NCBI RefSeq assembly: GCF_002007215.1
Contig: NZ_MUHX01000011.1
Span: 1-64,000 of the forward strand
DNA: 64,000 nt
Origin: Pyramidobacter sp. C12-8
GTDB lineage: Bacteria; Synergistota; Synergistia; Synergistales; Dethiosulfovibrionaceae
Direction of reading: 5' to 3'
A program made the translations under genes and the position numbers. A model generated the notes under the pieces. That model made no database searches and was not told the DNA's origin. It saw nothing but the letters and a program-made list of their open reading frames with translations. Every line of letters starts with the position of its first letter. The stretch's first letter is position 1. This document shows, piece after piece, positions 55,572 to 63,685 of this stretch.

Positions 55572-56161
55572 TATCTGGCCAGCAATCGCGCGGACGAGGC
55601 GTATTCGCGGGCGAACGCGGCGAAATCCATGTCGAGCCCGCGGATCTTGCGCAGGATGCGCGCGAAGAGCTGGACGCAGTAGCGGCAGTCGGCCAGCGCG
55701 CGGTGGTGGCCGCCGGCGTCGAAGTCGAAGAAGCGGCTCAGGTTTTCGAGGCTGTAGCTGTTCAGTCCGGGAAAGGCCTGGCGGCTCAACTTGAGCGTGT
55801 CGAAGACGGCGGGGCTGTCCCATTGGAGCCGCTGCCGCCGCACGACGGGGTTGAGAAAGCTCATGTCGAACGGCGCGTTGTGCAGCACCAGCGGCGACGG
55901 CCCCACGAAGCTTACGAGCGCGGCGACGGCGTCGGCCGCGCGGGGCTGGCCGCGGACCATGGCGTCGTCGATGCCGTGGATGGCGGAGACGCCGCGCGGG
56001 ATGGGGCGTCCGGGATCGACCAGCGTTTGAAAATGCCGCTGCGAGCCGTCGGGAAAGATTTTCAGCGCGGCGATCTCGACGATGCCGCACAAGGCGGGGC
56101 TCAGCCCGGTGGTTTCGATGTCGAGGGCGGTAAAACCCGTTTCGGCGATGGAGAGAGGCAT
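55571..56161 (-). CDS. DnaQ-like 3'-5' exonuclease
   Basis: 196 residues, one DEDDh exonuclease domain. Exo I is FTALDIETTGL (Asp, Glu), Exo II is LVLHNAPFDMSFL (Asp), and Exo III is HRALADC (His and Asp), so all catalytic residues are present. HGIDDAMV lies between. It resembles the epsilon subunit of DNA polymerase III but lacks the clamp-binding tail, so a repair or RNA-trimming role is as likely as proofreading. Its stop codon TAA abuts a repeat element. AAAGGAGG precedes the ATG. Confidence 0.9.
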   Translation of the reverse strand: MPLSIAETGFTALDIETTGLSPALCGIVEIAALKIFPDGSQRHFQTLVDPGRPIPRGVSAIHGIDDAMVRGQPRAADAVAALVSFVGPSPLVLHNAPFDMSFLNPVVRRQRLQWDSPAVFDTLKLSRQAFPGLNSYSLENLSRFFDFDAGGHHRALADCRYCVQLFARILRKIRGLDMDFAAFAREYASSARLLAR

Positions 56162-56269
56162 GGCGCGCCTCCTTTCTGTTCGTTGCTTGGGCGGCCCGAG
56201 AAGAGCCGTCCGACGTGAAAAAGTCTAGTGCAAAAGCGCGCGCTCTGTCAAGGGGCTGCGGCGCGGTTT

Positions 56270-56325
56270 AAAAAAGCGAAGGCCACCGGGGGGAAAATCC
56301 GTTCCTCCGGGGCCTTCGCTTTTTT
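56270..56325. terminator. Terminator of the redox operon
   Basis: AAAAAAGCGAAGGCC (56270-56284) pairs perfectly with 56311-56325, with A-tract and T-tract ends. It follows the stop of the 4Fe-4S membrane protein gene. Confidence 0.88.
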
Positions 56326-56346
56326 GAGGATTTGTGCCGCCGGTTT

Positions 56347-57243
56347 TCAGGGACGTTCCGGCGACGGTTTGCGCCGCGCTCTCGGGCTTTGTTCGAGCGG
56401 CGGCGTCAGCGCGGCGGTAGGGCAGACGTCTACGCACCGGCCGCAGCGGATGCATTCGTCCCCGTTGGTGCCCTGCGGCAGCTTCAGCGTCATCGGGCAG
56501 GACGCGGCGCAGCGCCCGCAGGCGACGCATTTTTTTTCGTCGAAACCGTAACGGAGCAGGGCGATGCGGTTGAAGAAGCCGTAAAAGGCCCCCAGGGGGC
56601 ACAGATATTTGCAGAACGGGCGGAACGACTTCACCGACAGGACGAGCAGCGCGGTCAGCAGCGCGCTCTTCCACGTGAACAGCCATCCGGCCGCGCCGCG
56701 CAGACTTTCGTTCAGGCTCAGCAGCGTCCAGCCGCCCATCAGCGTCCCCGAAGGACAAATGTACTTGCAGAACCACGGGGAGCTGACGCCGGTCAGATCG
56801 TCGCGCGCGAACAGCGGCAGGATGACGACGAACAGCGCCAGCACGGCGTATTTCAGCCGCCTCAGGGTGCGGTCGCCGGGCAGGTTGAGCCGCTTGCGCC
56901 CGAGCGGGATCCTGTACAGCAGGTCCTGGACCAGCCCGAACGGACAGAGCCAGCCGCAGACGAAGCGCCCCAGCAGCGCCCCGAACGCGAACAGAAAACC
57001 CGCGACGTACAGCGGCAGCCGCGGCTCGAATCCCGTCAGCATGGCCTGGAAGGAGCCGACCGGGCAGGCCCCCAGCGCTCCCGGGCAGGAATAGCAGTTC
57101 AGGCCGGGGACGCAGACGTTTTTCAGCGGTCCCGTGTAGATCTTGCCTCTCAGAAAGCCGGCCAGATAGCCGTTGGTCGTGGCCGTCCACAACAGCTGTA
57201 CGGTCTGCCGCAGCCGGCCGCTCTTTTTCCGGCCGCTAGCCAA
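56347..57243 (-). CDS. 4Fe-4S membrane protein (NapH/CcoG-like)
   Basis: 298 residues, likely from a TTG at 57243 that overlaps the stop of the CXXC microprotein by 8 bases. There are four or five membrane helices. Cysteine motifs CGWLCPFG, CKYICPSG and CKYLCPLG occur at membrane edges, as in NapH/MauN/NosR-type electron-transfer proteins. Near the end are two ferredoxin-like 4Fe-4S motifs (CVACGRCAASCP and CIRCGRCVDVCP). It probably passes electrons across the membrane to the redox partners encoded upstream (inference). Confidence 0.85.
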   Translation of the reverse strand: MASGRKKSGRLRQTVQLLWTATTNGYLAGFLRGKIYTGPLKNVCVPGLNCYSCPGALGACPVGSFQAMLTGFEPRLPLYVAGFLFAFGALLGRFVCGWLCPFGLVQDLLYRIPLGRKRLNLPGDRTLRRLKYAVLALFVVILPLFARDDLTGVSSPWFCKYICPSGTLMGGWTLLSLNESLRGAAGWLFTWKSALLTALLVLSVKSFRPFCKYLCPLGAFYGFFNRIALLRYGFDEKKCVACGRCAASCPMTLKLPQGTNGDECIRCGRCVDVCPTAALTPPLEQSPRARRKPSPERP

Positions 57244-57373
57244 TGCCCACGCACTCCAGACAGATCTTGACGGCTTTCTGGAACACGGCGAAGTTCTCGC
57301 CGCGCCACAGCCCGGCGGCGATCAGGGCGACGCCGGCGAGCAGGCACGTCCAGCCCGCGCCGTATCTTTTCAT
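57236..57373 (-). CDS. 45-residue CXXC membrane microprotein (CD1871A-like)
   Basis: A small frame: MKRYGAGWTCLLAGVALIAA is one membrane helix, then a loop GLWRGE, then an amphipathic part ending KICLECVGIG with a CxxC. It matches, from memory, the clostridial CD1871A-type family, found beside thioredoxin-like and 4Fe-4S membrane proteins as here. Its start overlaps the thioredoxin-like stop (TAATG), and its stop overlaps the next gene. The CxxC may pass electrons or bind a metal. Confidence 0.75.
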   Translation of the reverse strand: MKRYGAGWTCLLAGVALIAAGLWRGENFAVFQKAVKICLECVGIG

Positions 57374-57888
57374 TATTTGGCCTTCGCCAGCATTTCGCGG
57401 ATGATTTCCCGCCACTGCGCGGCGCTCCGCGCGCCCGTCGCCTCGCCGACGATCTCGCCGCGTCCGTTCACGAAGAACGTCTGCGGGATGGCGCTGAAGT
57501 CGCCGAGATACCGCGCCAGACCGTCGTCGAGCAGCAGGTGGAGGTAATCGGCGCCGGTGCGCTCCACCAGCGTCTTCGCCTTGGCGATCTGTTTCTCGCT
57601 GCGGCGGCCGGCCGGATCGAACCAGTCGTAGAGCAGTCCGACGATTTGCACGCCTTCGGGGGCCATTTCCTTCGCCAGCCGGCCGAGATCGGGCATCTCG
57701 TGCAGGCAGGGCGGACAGAACGTGCCCCAGACGTTGAACATCGTCAGCGGCGCCTGCCGGAAGAGCGCCTCGTCGTGCGCCGCGCCTTCCAGATCCTCGG
57801 CCTTGAACGCGCCGATCTTTTTCGCCGCGAAAGCGGACGAAGCCATCATCGCCAGAACCGTTGCGACAAGCAAAAACTTTTTCATCAT
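57373..57888 (-). CDS. TlpA/thioredoxin-like exported protein
   Basis: 171 residues. A signal peptide is at residues 1-22 (LVATVLAMMASSAFAA). The TlpA-like fold has the active site WGTFCPPCLHEMP (CxxC near residues 58-61) and the cis-proline loop IPQTFFVNGRGEIVG. It likely reduces or oxidises disulfides outside the cytoplasmic membrane, fed by the membrane 4Fe-4S protein of the same operon (inference). Its start overlaps the DUF2400 stop by 4 bases. Confidence 0.9.
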   Translation of the reverse strand: MMKKFLLVATVLAMMASSAFAAKKIGAFKAEDLEGAAHDEALFRQAPLTMFNVWGTFCPPCLHEMPDLGRLAKEMAPEGVQIVGLLYDWFDPAGRRSEKQIAKAKTLVERTGADYLHLLLDDGLARYLGDFSAIPQTFFVNGRGEIVGEATGARSAAQWREIIREMLAKAK

Positions 57889-58706
57889 TCCGTTTCAATC
57901 CTTCCTGTTGTAGAGCGCGCCCGGCATTCCGCCAGCAACGCTTCCTGTTCCATGTCGGCACGGATGCCGAACCTCGTCAGGACAAAATCGTAGCGCACCG
58001 GGTCGCGCGGCGACAGACGCGCGAAAGCCCTCGTGACTTCCTGCGCCGTTTTCAGATCGGCCGCCCTGCGCTTCGTGAAGCGCAGCGAGCGGCACACCGC
58101 GTACATGTGCGTGTCAAGCGGCACGATCAGCTCGGCGGGGTCGAGCCCGTCCCAGCCGCCGGGGTCCACTTCGTCGCGGCGGACGAGCCAGCGCAGCATC
58201 AGAAAATGCCGCTTGCAGGCGCTGCCGCGCTGCGGACGGCACAGCAGGCTGTTCGGACGGCCGTTTTCCAGCGCCGCGATCAGGAAATCGAGCGCGCCCG
58301 CAAGCGAACCGCATTCCCGCCGGGCCGCGAGCATACAGCCGCCGAGACTGCCCCAGCGGGAAACGACGCGCCTGACGCCGCCCAGCAGCGCCGCGACGTC
58401 GGCCCCGTCGGTGAAGCGGTGCCGGAACGCCGCGAAGACTCCGCGCCAGTGTTCTTCGCCGTACCGTTCCACGGCCGTCCGCGGCGAGGCCCCGATCGCG
58501 CCGAGCACGACGCCGACGCTTTTGAGGATCGTCGCCACGCGCCCGTAGGCCAGCGACGAGGCGACGAGCGCGGCGATCTCGCGGTCTTCGGGCGCTTCGT
58601 AGCGGTAGAGGAACTGCAGCGGGTCGGGCGAGACGAGTTCACGCCGGTTGCAGCGTTCGTACAATTCCTCAAGATAGAGCCCAAGCGACTTTTGCCGCGG
58701 CGTCAT
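57885..58706 (-). CDS. TIGR02757/DUF2400 family protein
   Basis: 273 residues, mostly helical. Family features are YLEELYERCNRRELVSPDPL, ASSLAYGRVATILKSVG, the long central KRHFLMLRWLVRRDEVDPGG and IVPLDTHMYAVCRSLRFTKR. This region looks like a helix-hairpin DNA-glycosylase-like fold with a conserved LDTH, but the function is unknown. It is the first gene of the operon with the thioredoxin-like, CXXC and 4Fe-4S genes; the link between them is not understood. Confidence 0.88.
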   Translation of the reverse strand: MTPRQKSLGLYLEELYERCNRRELVSPDPLQFLYRYEAPEDREIAALVASSLAYGRVATILKSVGVVLGAIGASPRTAVERYGEEHWRGVFAAFRHRFTDGADVAALLGGVRRVVSRWGSLGGCMLAARRECGSLAGALDFLIAALENGRPNSLLCRPQRGSACKRHFLMLRWLVRRDEVDPGGWDGLDPAELIVPLDTHMYAVCRSLRFTKRRAADLKTAQEVTRAFARLSPRDPVRYDFVLTRFGIRADMEQEALLAECRARSTTGRIETE

Positions 58707-58733
58707 GACGTCGTCACCTCGAATTCCCGAGCT

Positions 58734-58739
58734 ATTATA
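58734..58739 (-). promoter_or_regulatory. -10 box of the DUF2400-redox operon
   Basis: On the minus strand GATATAATAGC contains TATAAT, 28 bases before the DUF2400 start. The -35 is weak. Confidence 0.45.
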
Positions 58740-58841
58740 TCATAATTCGCCGGCCGAAAAACGTGCGGCGTCGTCGCTGTTCTGAGTATATGGGAAACGC
58801 GGTTCCCATTCCGTGACAAAGTTACGGAAGAAAATCCGCCG

Positions 58842-59168
58842 TCAGTCGAACAGATAGCGGCCGCACTTGAGGCAGTGCTTCTTGCGGTCGCCGAAGCCGC
58901 AGTTCTCGCACAGCACGGCGGGGGCGCCGCGGCCGAACGTGTAGGCGCCGCATTTGACGCAGTACCGCCAGCGGTCGCCGAAGCCGCAGTTCTCGCACAG
59001 CCGCGCCGGGACGCCCTTGTCGAACGTGTAGGCCCCGCATTTGACGCAGTACCTGCGCCGGTCGCCGAAAGCGCAGTTGGAGCAGAGCTGGGCGATATAG
59101 CTGCGGGCCTGAGCGGCGGACGCCGCCAGCGCGAGCAGAAGGAGACACGTCACGATTTTTTTGCGCAT
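58842..59168 (-). CDS. Secreted cysteine-repeat protein, three zinc-ribbon-like units
   Basis: 108 residues from the ATG at 59168 (AAGGAAGG site). Residues 1-21 are a signal peptide ending in AQA. The rest is three near-identical units of 29 residues: C-x2-C-(A/G)FGDR, three basic or aromatic residues, C-x-K-C-G, then YxF and a Gly/Pro linker. Each has four cysteines as two knuckles (CENC and CVKC), fit for one zinc or an iron-sulfur site. The DNA repeats as well, so recent duplication is likely. I know no exported protein of this design. It precedes no obvious partner. Confidence 0.82.
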   Translation of the reverse strand: MRKKIVTCLLLLALAASAAQARSYIAQLCSNCAFGDRRRYCVKCGAYTFDKGVPARLCENCGFGDRWRYCVKCGAYTFGRGAPAVLCENCGFGDRKKHCLKCGRYLFD

Positions 59169-59188
59169 GATCCGATCCTTCCTTTCCC

Positions 59189-60820
59189 TTACAGTCCGAG
59201 GACGCCGCCGACTTCGGCGCGGCGGGCGGCGAGCTTGGCGCGCGCGCTCGTCTCGTCCGCGTCTTTGATGGAATAGTAGATTTTGATCTTCGGCTCGGTG
59301 CCGGAAGGGCGCACGGCGAACCACGAGCCGTCGGCGCAGAGGAACTTCATCACGTTTTCGCGCGGCAGGCCGTCCAGCCCCTGCGCGTAGTCAAGCGTCT
59401 GCGAAACGCCTTCGAAGCGCGCGCCGCCGCGCAGGCGTGCCATCATCGCGGCGATGCGCTCGGCGCCGTCCTTCCCCTTGAGCGTGTGCGACTCCTGGGC
59501 GTCGAGGTAATAGCCGAAGCGCGCGTACAGCCCGTCCAGCTCGTCGATCAGCGTGCGTCCCTGCGACTTGGCCGCGGCCGCCATTTCGCAGATCAGCATG
59601 GCCGCGACGACGGCGTCCTTGTCCTGCGCGTGCGTGCCGGCCAGGTAGCCGTAGCTTTCCTCGTAGCCGAACAGGAACTCGCGCTCGCCGCTGCGCGCGA
59701 ACTCGGTGATCTTTTCGCCGATGTACTTGAAGCCCGTCAGCGTGCGCAGCACGGTCACGCCGCGGCTCTGCGCCACGCGGGCCCCCAGTTCGCCGGTGAC
59801 GATCGTGGTGATCATCGTCGATTTGGGCGTGAGGGCGCGGTGCGAGAGCACGAAGTCGGCCAGCAGCGCGCCGATCTGGTTGCCCGAAAGCAGCCGGAAT
59901 TCGCCGCCCGCGGCGACGGCGCAGCCGATGCGGTCGCTGTCCGGATCGGTGCCGATTACGACGTCGGCGCCGACGCGGCGGGCCAGCTCGATGCCCAGCG
60001 AAAGCGTGCTGCGCTCCTCGGGATTGGGCGCCGTGACGGTGGGAAAATCGCCGTCGGGCAGCTCCTGTTCGGCGACGACCTGCACGTCGGCGAAGCCGCA
60101 GCGCTTCAGGATGGCGCGCACCGGCAGGTTGCCCGAGCCGTGCAGCGGCGTGTAGACCACTTTCAGCGCGCCCGCGTCCCGCTGCGGCACCGACTGGCAC
60201 TGGACGGCGTCGAGAAAGGCCTCGACGGTCTCCTGACCGATCCAGGCGATCAGCTTTTCGTCGCCGGGAGGGATCTGCGCCAGGTCGGCGGCCTCCACGT
60301 ATCTCGTCAGTTTGGCGGCGGGGGCGGGGCAGAGCTGGCAGCCGTGCTCGTCGTAAACTTTGTAGCCGTTGTATTCTTTGGGGTTGTGGCTGGCGGTGAT
60401 GACCACGCCGGCCGCGGCCTTGTGGTGCTTGACGGCGAACGACAGCGCGGGCACCGGTTCGAGCTGCCGGAAAATCTTCACCGGCACGCCGCAGGCGGAA
60501 AGCACGCGCGCCGTTTCCAGCGCGAATTCGGACGAGCGATTGCGCGAATCGTAGGCGACGACGACGCCGCGCTGCCAGTCCGCGATTTCCGCCTTGAGAT
60601 AGCGCGCCAGCCCCAGCGTGGCCTTGCCGACGGTGTAGCGGTTGAGGCGGTTCGTGCCCGCGCCCATGACGCCGCGCATGCCGGCGGTGCCGAATTCGAG
60701 GTCGCGGTAGAAACGGTCTTCGATCTCCTTCTCGTCGCTCAGCGCCGCCAGTTCGCGCCGCGACGCCTCGTCGAGCCATGAAGCGCCAAGCCATTGTTCG
60801 TATCGTTCGCGATAAGTCAT
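59189..60820 (-). CDS. Phosphohexomutase (PGM/PMM type)
   Basis: 543 residues, alpha-D-phosphohexomutase family, long form. The phosphoserine loop is GVVITASHNPKEYNGYK, the metal loop GTDPDSDRIG, the sugar loop FGYEESYGYL, and the phosphate site RPSGTEPKIKIYY. It interconverts glucose-1- and glucose-6-phosphate or the mannose phosphates and would feed RfbA and GtrB with sugar nucleotides. GGAGG precedes the ATG. A parS-type site lies in its upstream region. Confidence 0.94.
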   Translation of the reverse strand: MTYRERYEQWLGASWLDEASRRELAALSDEKEIEDRFYRDLEFGTAGMRGVMGAGTNRLNRYTVGKATLGLARYLKAEIADWQRGVVVAYDSRNRSSEFALETARVLSACGVPVKIFRQLEPVPALSFAVKHHKAAAGVVITASHNPKEYNGYKVYDEHGCQLCPAPAAKLTRYVEAADLAQIPPGDEKLIAWIGQETVEAFLDAVQCQSVPQRDAGALKVVYTPLHGSGNLPVRAILKRCGFADVQVVAEQELPDGDFPTVTAPNPEERSTLSLGIELARRVGADVVIGTDPDSDRIGCAVAAGGEFRLLSGNQIGALLADFVLSHRALTPKSTMITTIVTGELGARVAQSRGVTVLRTLTGFKYIGEKITEFARSGEREFLFGYEESYGYLAGTHAQDKDAVVAAMLICEMAAAAKSQGRTLIDELDGLYARFGYYLDAQESHTLKGKDGAERIAAMMARLRGGARFEGVSQTLDYAQGLDGLPRENVMKFLCADGSWFAVRPSGTEPKIKIYYSIKDADETSARAKLAARRAEVGGVLGL

Positions 60821-60862
60821 GGTCAGTCCTCCGTCGGTTTAAAATTTTGCAGCGGCGGCAGA

Positions 60863-60878
60863 TGTTCCACGTGGAACA
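60863..60878. promoter_or_regulatory. Putative parS (ParB-binding) site
   Basis: TGTTCCACGTGGAACA, identical to the site at 9191-9206, extended to a 28-bp palindrome 60857-60884. It lies between the terminator of the amidohydrolase gene and the phosphohexomutase start, where no terminator is needed, so a ParB role is more plausible here than at 9191. Confidence 0.68.
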
Positions 60879-60987
60879 TCTGCCTTCGCCGCGCCCAAAA
60901 GAGATTCGTGATTCCCACTTGATTTTAATTGAACGACGTCGGCCCTGCAAGATGAGGAAAACCGCAAATTTGAAACGATGCGGTACA

Positions 60988-61020
60988 AAACAGCCCGCGC
61001 GAATTTATTCGCGCGGGCTG
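60988..61020 (-). terminator. Intrinsic terminator of the amidohydrolase gene
   Basis: CAGCCCGCGCGAA (60991-61003) pairs perfectly with 61008-61020; on the minus strand TTTTGT follows. Confidence 0.85.
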
Positions 61021-61035
61021 GAAATTCACGCTGAT

Positions 61036-62208
61036 TCAGCGGCACACGTCCAGAGCCAGTCCGGTCAGCGCGGCGACGCCGCAGACGAAGGCGCTTTCGT
61101 CTGCTTTGAAGCAGGAGGAATGGAGCGGCGCGTTGTCCTTGTCCTTGAAGCCGACGCCGAGGCGGAACATGACGCCGGGAACTCGTTCGGTGAAGAAGGC
61201 GAAATCCTCGCCGCCCATGGAGCAGTTCTCGAAGGCGACGATGCGGTCTTTGCCGACGACGCGCTCGGCCACGGAGACGAGCCGGTCGAACATGCCGTCG
61301 TCGTTGACCAGCACCGGCGTGCCTTCGCGGATCTCCACCCCAGCGCAGGCGCGCAGCGCTTCGGCCGTCAATCTGGCGACGCGCGGGATGGCTTCGAACA
61401 GGTGTTCCCGCACCCGGGAGCGGACCGTGCGGATCGTGCCCGTCATCTTCACGTCGGGGGCGATGATGTTGCTCCTGACGCCGCCGTGGATCGTGCCGAT
61501 CGTGACCACCGCCGAGTCCTGCGGCGCCACCTCGCGGCTGACCAGCTGCTGCAGGGCCGTGATCACCTGGGCGCCGACGGCGATCGGGTCGATGCACAGC
61601 TCCGGATAGGCGCCGTGTCCCTGCCGGCCGATGACGTCCAGCGAGAAACTGTCGGACGAGGCGTTGAACGCGCCGCGGCGCACGCCCAGCGTTCCGGCGG
61701 GAATGCCGGGAAAAACGTGCAACGCCGCGATGCAGGCGGGCGGATCCTTTTCGTCCAGCTCCCCCGCGGCGATCATCTCCCTGGCGCCCCGGCCGGTCTC
61801 TTCGGCGGGCTGGAAGAAAAATTTCACCGCGCCGTGAATCTGTCCGCGCACGTCGCACAGCGCCTTGGCCGCGCCCAGCAGCACCGCCGTGTGAACGTCG
61901 TGGCCGCAGGCGTGCATCACGTTTTCGTTCCGCGATTTGAATTCCACGTCGGCCAGCTCCGGCACGGGCAAAGCGTCCATGTCGGCGCGCAGGGCGAAGA
62001 CCGGGCCGGGCCGAGCGCCCCTGACCAGCGCCACGACCCCCGTTTTGCCGGCGCGGCGCACCTCGTCCGCGCCCATTTCGCGCAGCGTCCTCTCTACGAA
62101 CGCCGACGTTTCCACTTCCTGACCGCTCAGCTCCGGATGGGCGTGAAGATGGTGACGCCACGCCGTCACGTCGCCGACGACCGACGAAGCCAGTTTTAGA
62201 AGATCCAT
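61036..62208 (-). CDS. M20 family amidohydrolase (AbgB/HipO-like)
   Basis: 390 residues. HHLHAHPELSGQE is the family opener. Metal ligands are in MHACGHDVHTA, FFFQPAEETGRGA (catalytic Glu pair) and MGGEDFAFF; GRQGHGAYPE lies in the dimerisation domain. These enzymes cut N-acyl or N-aminoacyl groups, such as hippurate, indole-acetyl-amino acids or p-aminobenzoyl-glutamate. It follows a YfcC-type transporter, so uptake and cleavage of one compound is likely. AGGGAGG precedes the ATG. Confidence 0.93.
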   Translation of the reverse strand: MDLLKLASSVVGDVTAWRHHLHAHPELSGQEVETSAFVERTLREMGADEVRRAGKTGVVALVRGARPGPVFALRADMDALPVPELADVEFKSRNENVMHACGHDVHTAVLLGAAKALCDVRGQIHGAVKFFFQPAEETGRGAREMIAAGELDEKDPPACIAALHVFPGIPAGTLGVRRGAFNASSDSFSLDVIGRQGHGAYPELCIDPIAVGAQVITALQQLVSREVAPQDSAVVTIGTIHGGVRSNIIAPDVKMTGTIRTVRSRVREHLFEAIPRVARLTAEALRACAGVEIREGTPVLVNDDGMFDRLVSVAERVVGKDRIVAFENCSMGGEDFAFFTERVPGVMFRLGVGFKDKDNAPLHSSCFKADESAFVCGVAALTGLALDVCR

Positions 62209-62246
62209 TGTTTATGCCTCCCTGTCGTGCAGCATGTCATGGAAAA

Positions 62247-62280
62247 GCGGAAAAACATCTCTGCCGGGACGTTTTTCCGC
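62247..62280 (-). terminator. Hairpin between the transporter and amidohydrolase genes
   Basis: GCGGAAAAAC (62247-62256) pairs with 62271-62280, and TTTTCC follows on the minus strand. It would let only part of the transcript continue into the amidohydrolase gene. Confidence 0.6.
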
Positions 62281-62299
62281 TTCCATTGCTTGATTGTGT

Positions 62300-63685
62300 T
62301 CACCAGCCGAAGATCTGCATCAGCGTGACCGTGGCGCAGCCCATGAGAATCTGGAGAAGCAGCATGGGCAGGAACCAGCGCACGTATTTGCCGTAGGCGA
62401 TCCCCGCCAGGCCGAGGACGCCCATGAGCACGCCCGAGGTGGGGATGAAGCAGTTCGTGAAACCGTCGCCGAACTGGAACGCCTGCACGGCCACCTGGCG
62501 GCTGATGTTGCTCAGATCGGCCACGGGCACCATGATCGGCATGACGGTGACCGCCTGGCCGGAGCCGGAAGGGATAAAGAAGTTGATGATCACGTTGGCC
62601 AGGAACATCAGGTTGGCCCCCACGACGGCGCTGACTTTGCCGATGGGCATGGACAGGTAGTAGACGATGGTGTGGATGATCTTGCCGTCCGTCATGACCA
62701 CCGAGATGGCGCGGGCGAAAACGATCACGAAGGCCGCGTAGGTCAGACCGGACATGCCCTTGGTAAAGGCTTTGAACGTCTGGTTCAGACCCAGCCCGCC
62801 GACGAAGCCGGAGGTCAGCCCCATGATCAGGAAAACGGTGGAGTAGTGGGAGATGCCCCACTTCCAGTTCAGCGAGCCGTAGATGATGAAGCCGAAACTG
62901 AGCGCCACGATCAGCGCGCAGACCGACTGCCGCCAGGTCATCTTCGCGTTCGCCGCGAGAGCGCCGAGGTCTTCCGCTTGCGCCGGCGCGTTCGGATCGT
63001 AGACAAGGCTCTTCGTGGGATCCTTCCCGATGCGCCTGATGTAGATCAGCACGAAGGCGATCGTCAGCGTGATGTTGAGGATGTGAAGCACCACGCGGAT
63101 GTTGAACCCCGAGGTGATGGGCAGGCCGGCGATCTCGTTGGCGATGCCGACCGTGAACATATTGGCCCAGCCCACGTTGAAGCCGGCATAGGAGCCCAGA
63201 TACATCATGGCGAAGCCGACCACGGCGTCGTAGCCGAGGCTCTTGGCCAGCAGCACGCCGACGGGGATCAGGGCGATGACGGGATTGGCGAAAACCCCCA
63301 CGGCGCCGCCGATCGACATGACGATCATGATGACGACCACGGCCCAGATCTCCTTGCCCTTCAGCATGCCGACGATGCGTCCCATGCCGGCGCGGATCGT
63401 GCCGGTCTGTTCGATCACTTCGACGGCGCCGCCGATGAAGAACACCATCGACATCATCACGGCCGACTGGATCATGCCCTTGGTGACGGCGTTGAAGATG
63501 TCCCACAGCCCCTGGGGATTGCTCGCCACCTGATGATAGGAATCGGCGATGACTCGCTTGGTCTGCGGATCGACGTCGTACACGCCGGCGGGGATGATCC
63601 ACGTCAGCGCCGCCATCACGGCCGTGAGGACAAACATGAGCGCGAACGTGTGAGGAAGCTTGAGCGCTTTGTTCTGGACTGCCAT
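62300..63685 (-). CDS. YfcC-family transporter
   Basis: 461 residues from the ATG at 63685 (AGGAGGG site), with about 12 membrane helices. ALTWIIPAGVYDVD, the SxxMMSMVFFIGGAVEVIEQTG stretch, SIGGAVGVFANPVIALIPVG, and INFFIPSGSGQAVTVMPIMVP and FTNCFIPTSGVLMGVLGLAGI with two helix-breaking loops are typical of the C4-dicarboxylate/basic amino acid YfcC group. Relatives carry arginine, ornithine, peptides or dicarboxylates. The next gene is an M20 amidohydrolase. Confidence 0.9.
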   Translation of the reverse strand: MAVQNKALKLPHTFALMFVLTAVMAALTWIIPAGVYDVDPQTKRVIADSYHQVASNPQGLWDIFNAVTKGMIQSAVMMSMVFFIGGAVEVIEQTGTIRAGMGRIVGMLKGKEIWAVVVIMIVMSIGGAVGVFANPVIALIPVGVLLAKSLGYDAVVGFAMMYLGSYAGFNVGWANMFTVGIANEIAGLPITSGFNIRVVLHILNITLTIAFVLIYIRRIGKDPTKSLVYDPNAPAQAEDLGALAANAKMTWRQSVCALIVALSFGFIIYGSLNWKWGISHYSTVFLIMGLTSGFVGGLGLNQTFKAFTKGMSGLTYAAFVIVFARAISVVMTDGKIIHTIVYYLSMPIGKVSAVVGANLMFLANVIINFFIPSGSGQAVTVMPIMVPVADLSNISRQVAVQAFQFGDGFTNCFIPTSGVLMGVLGLAGIAYGKYVRWFLPMLLLQILMGCATVTLMQIFGW

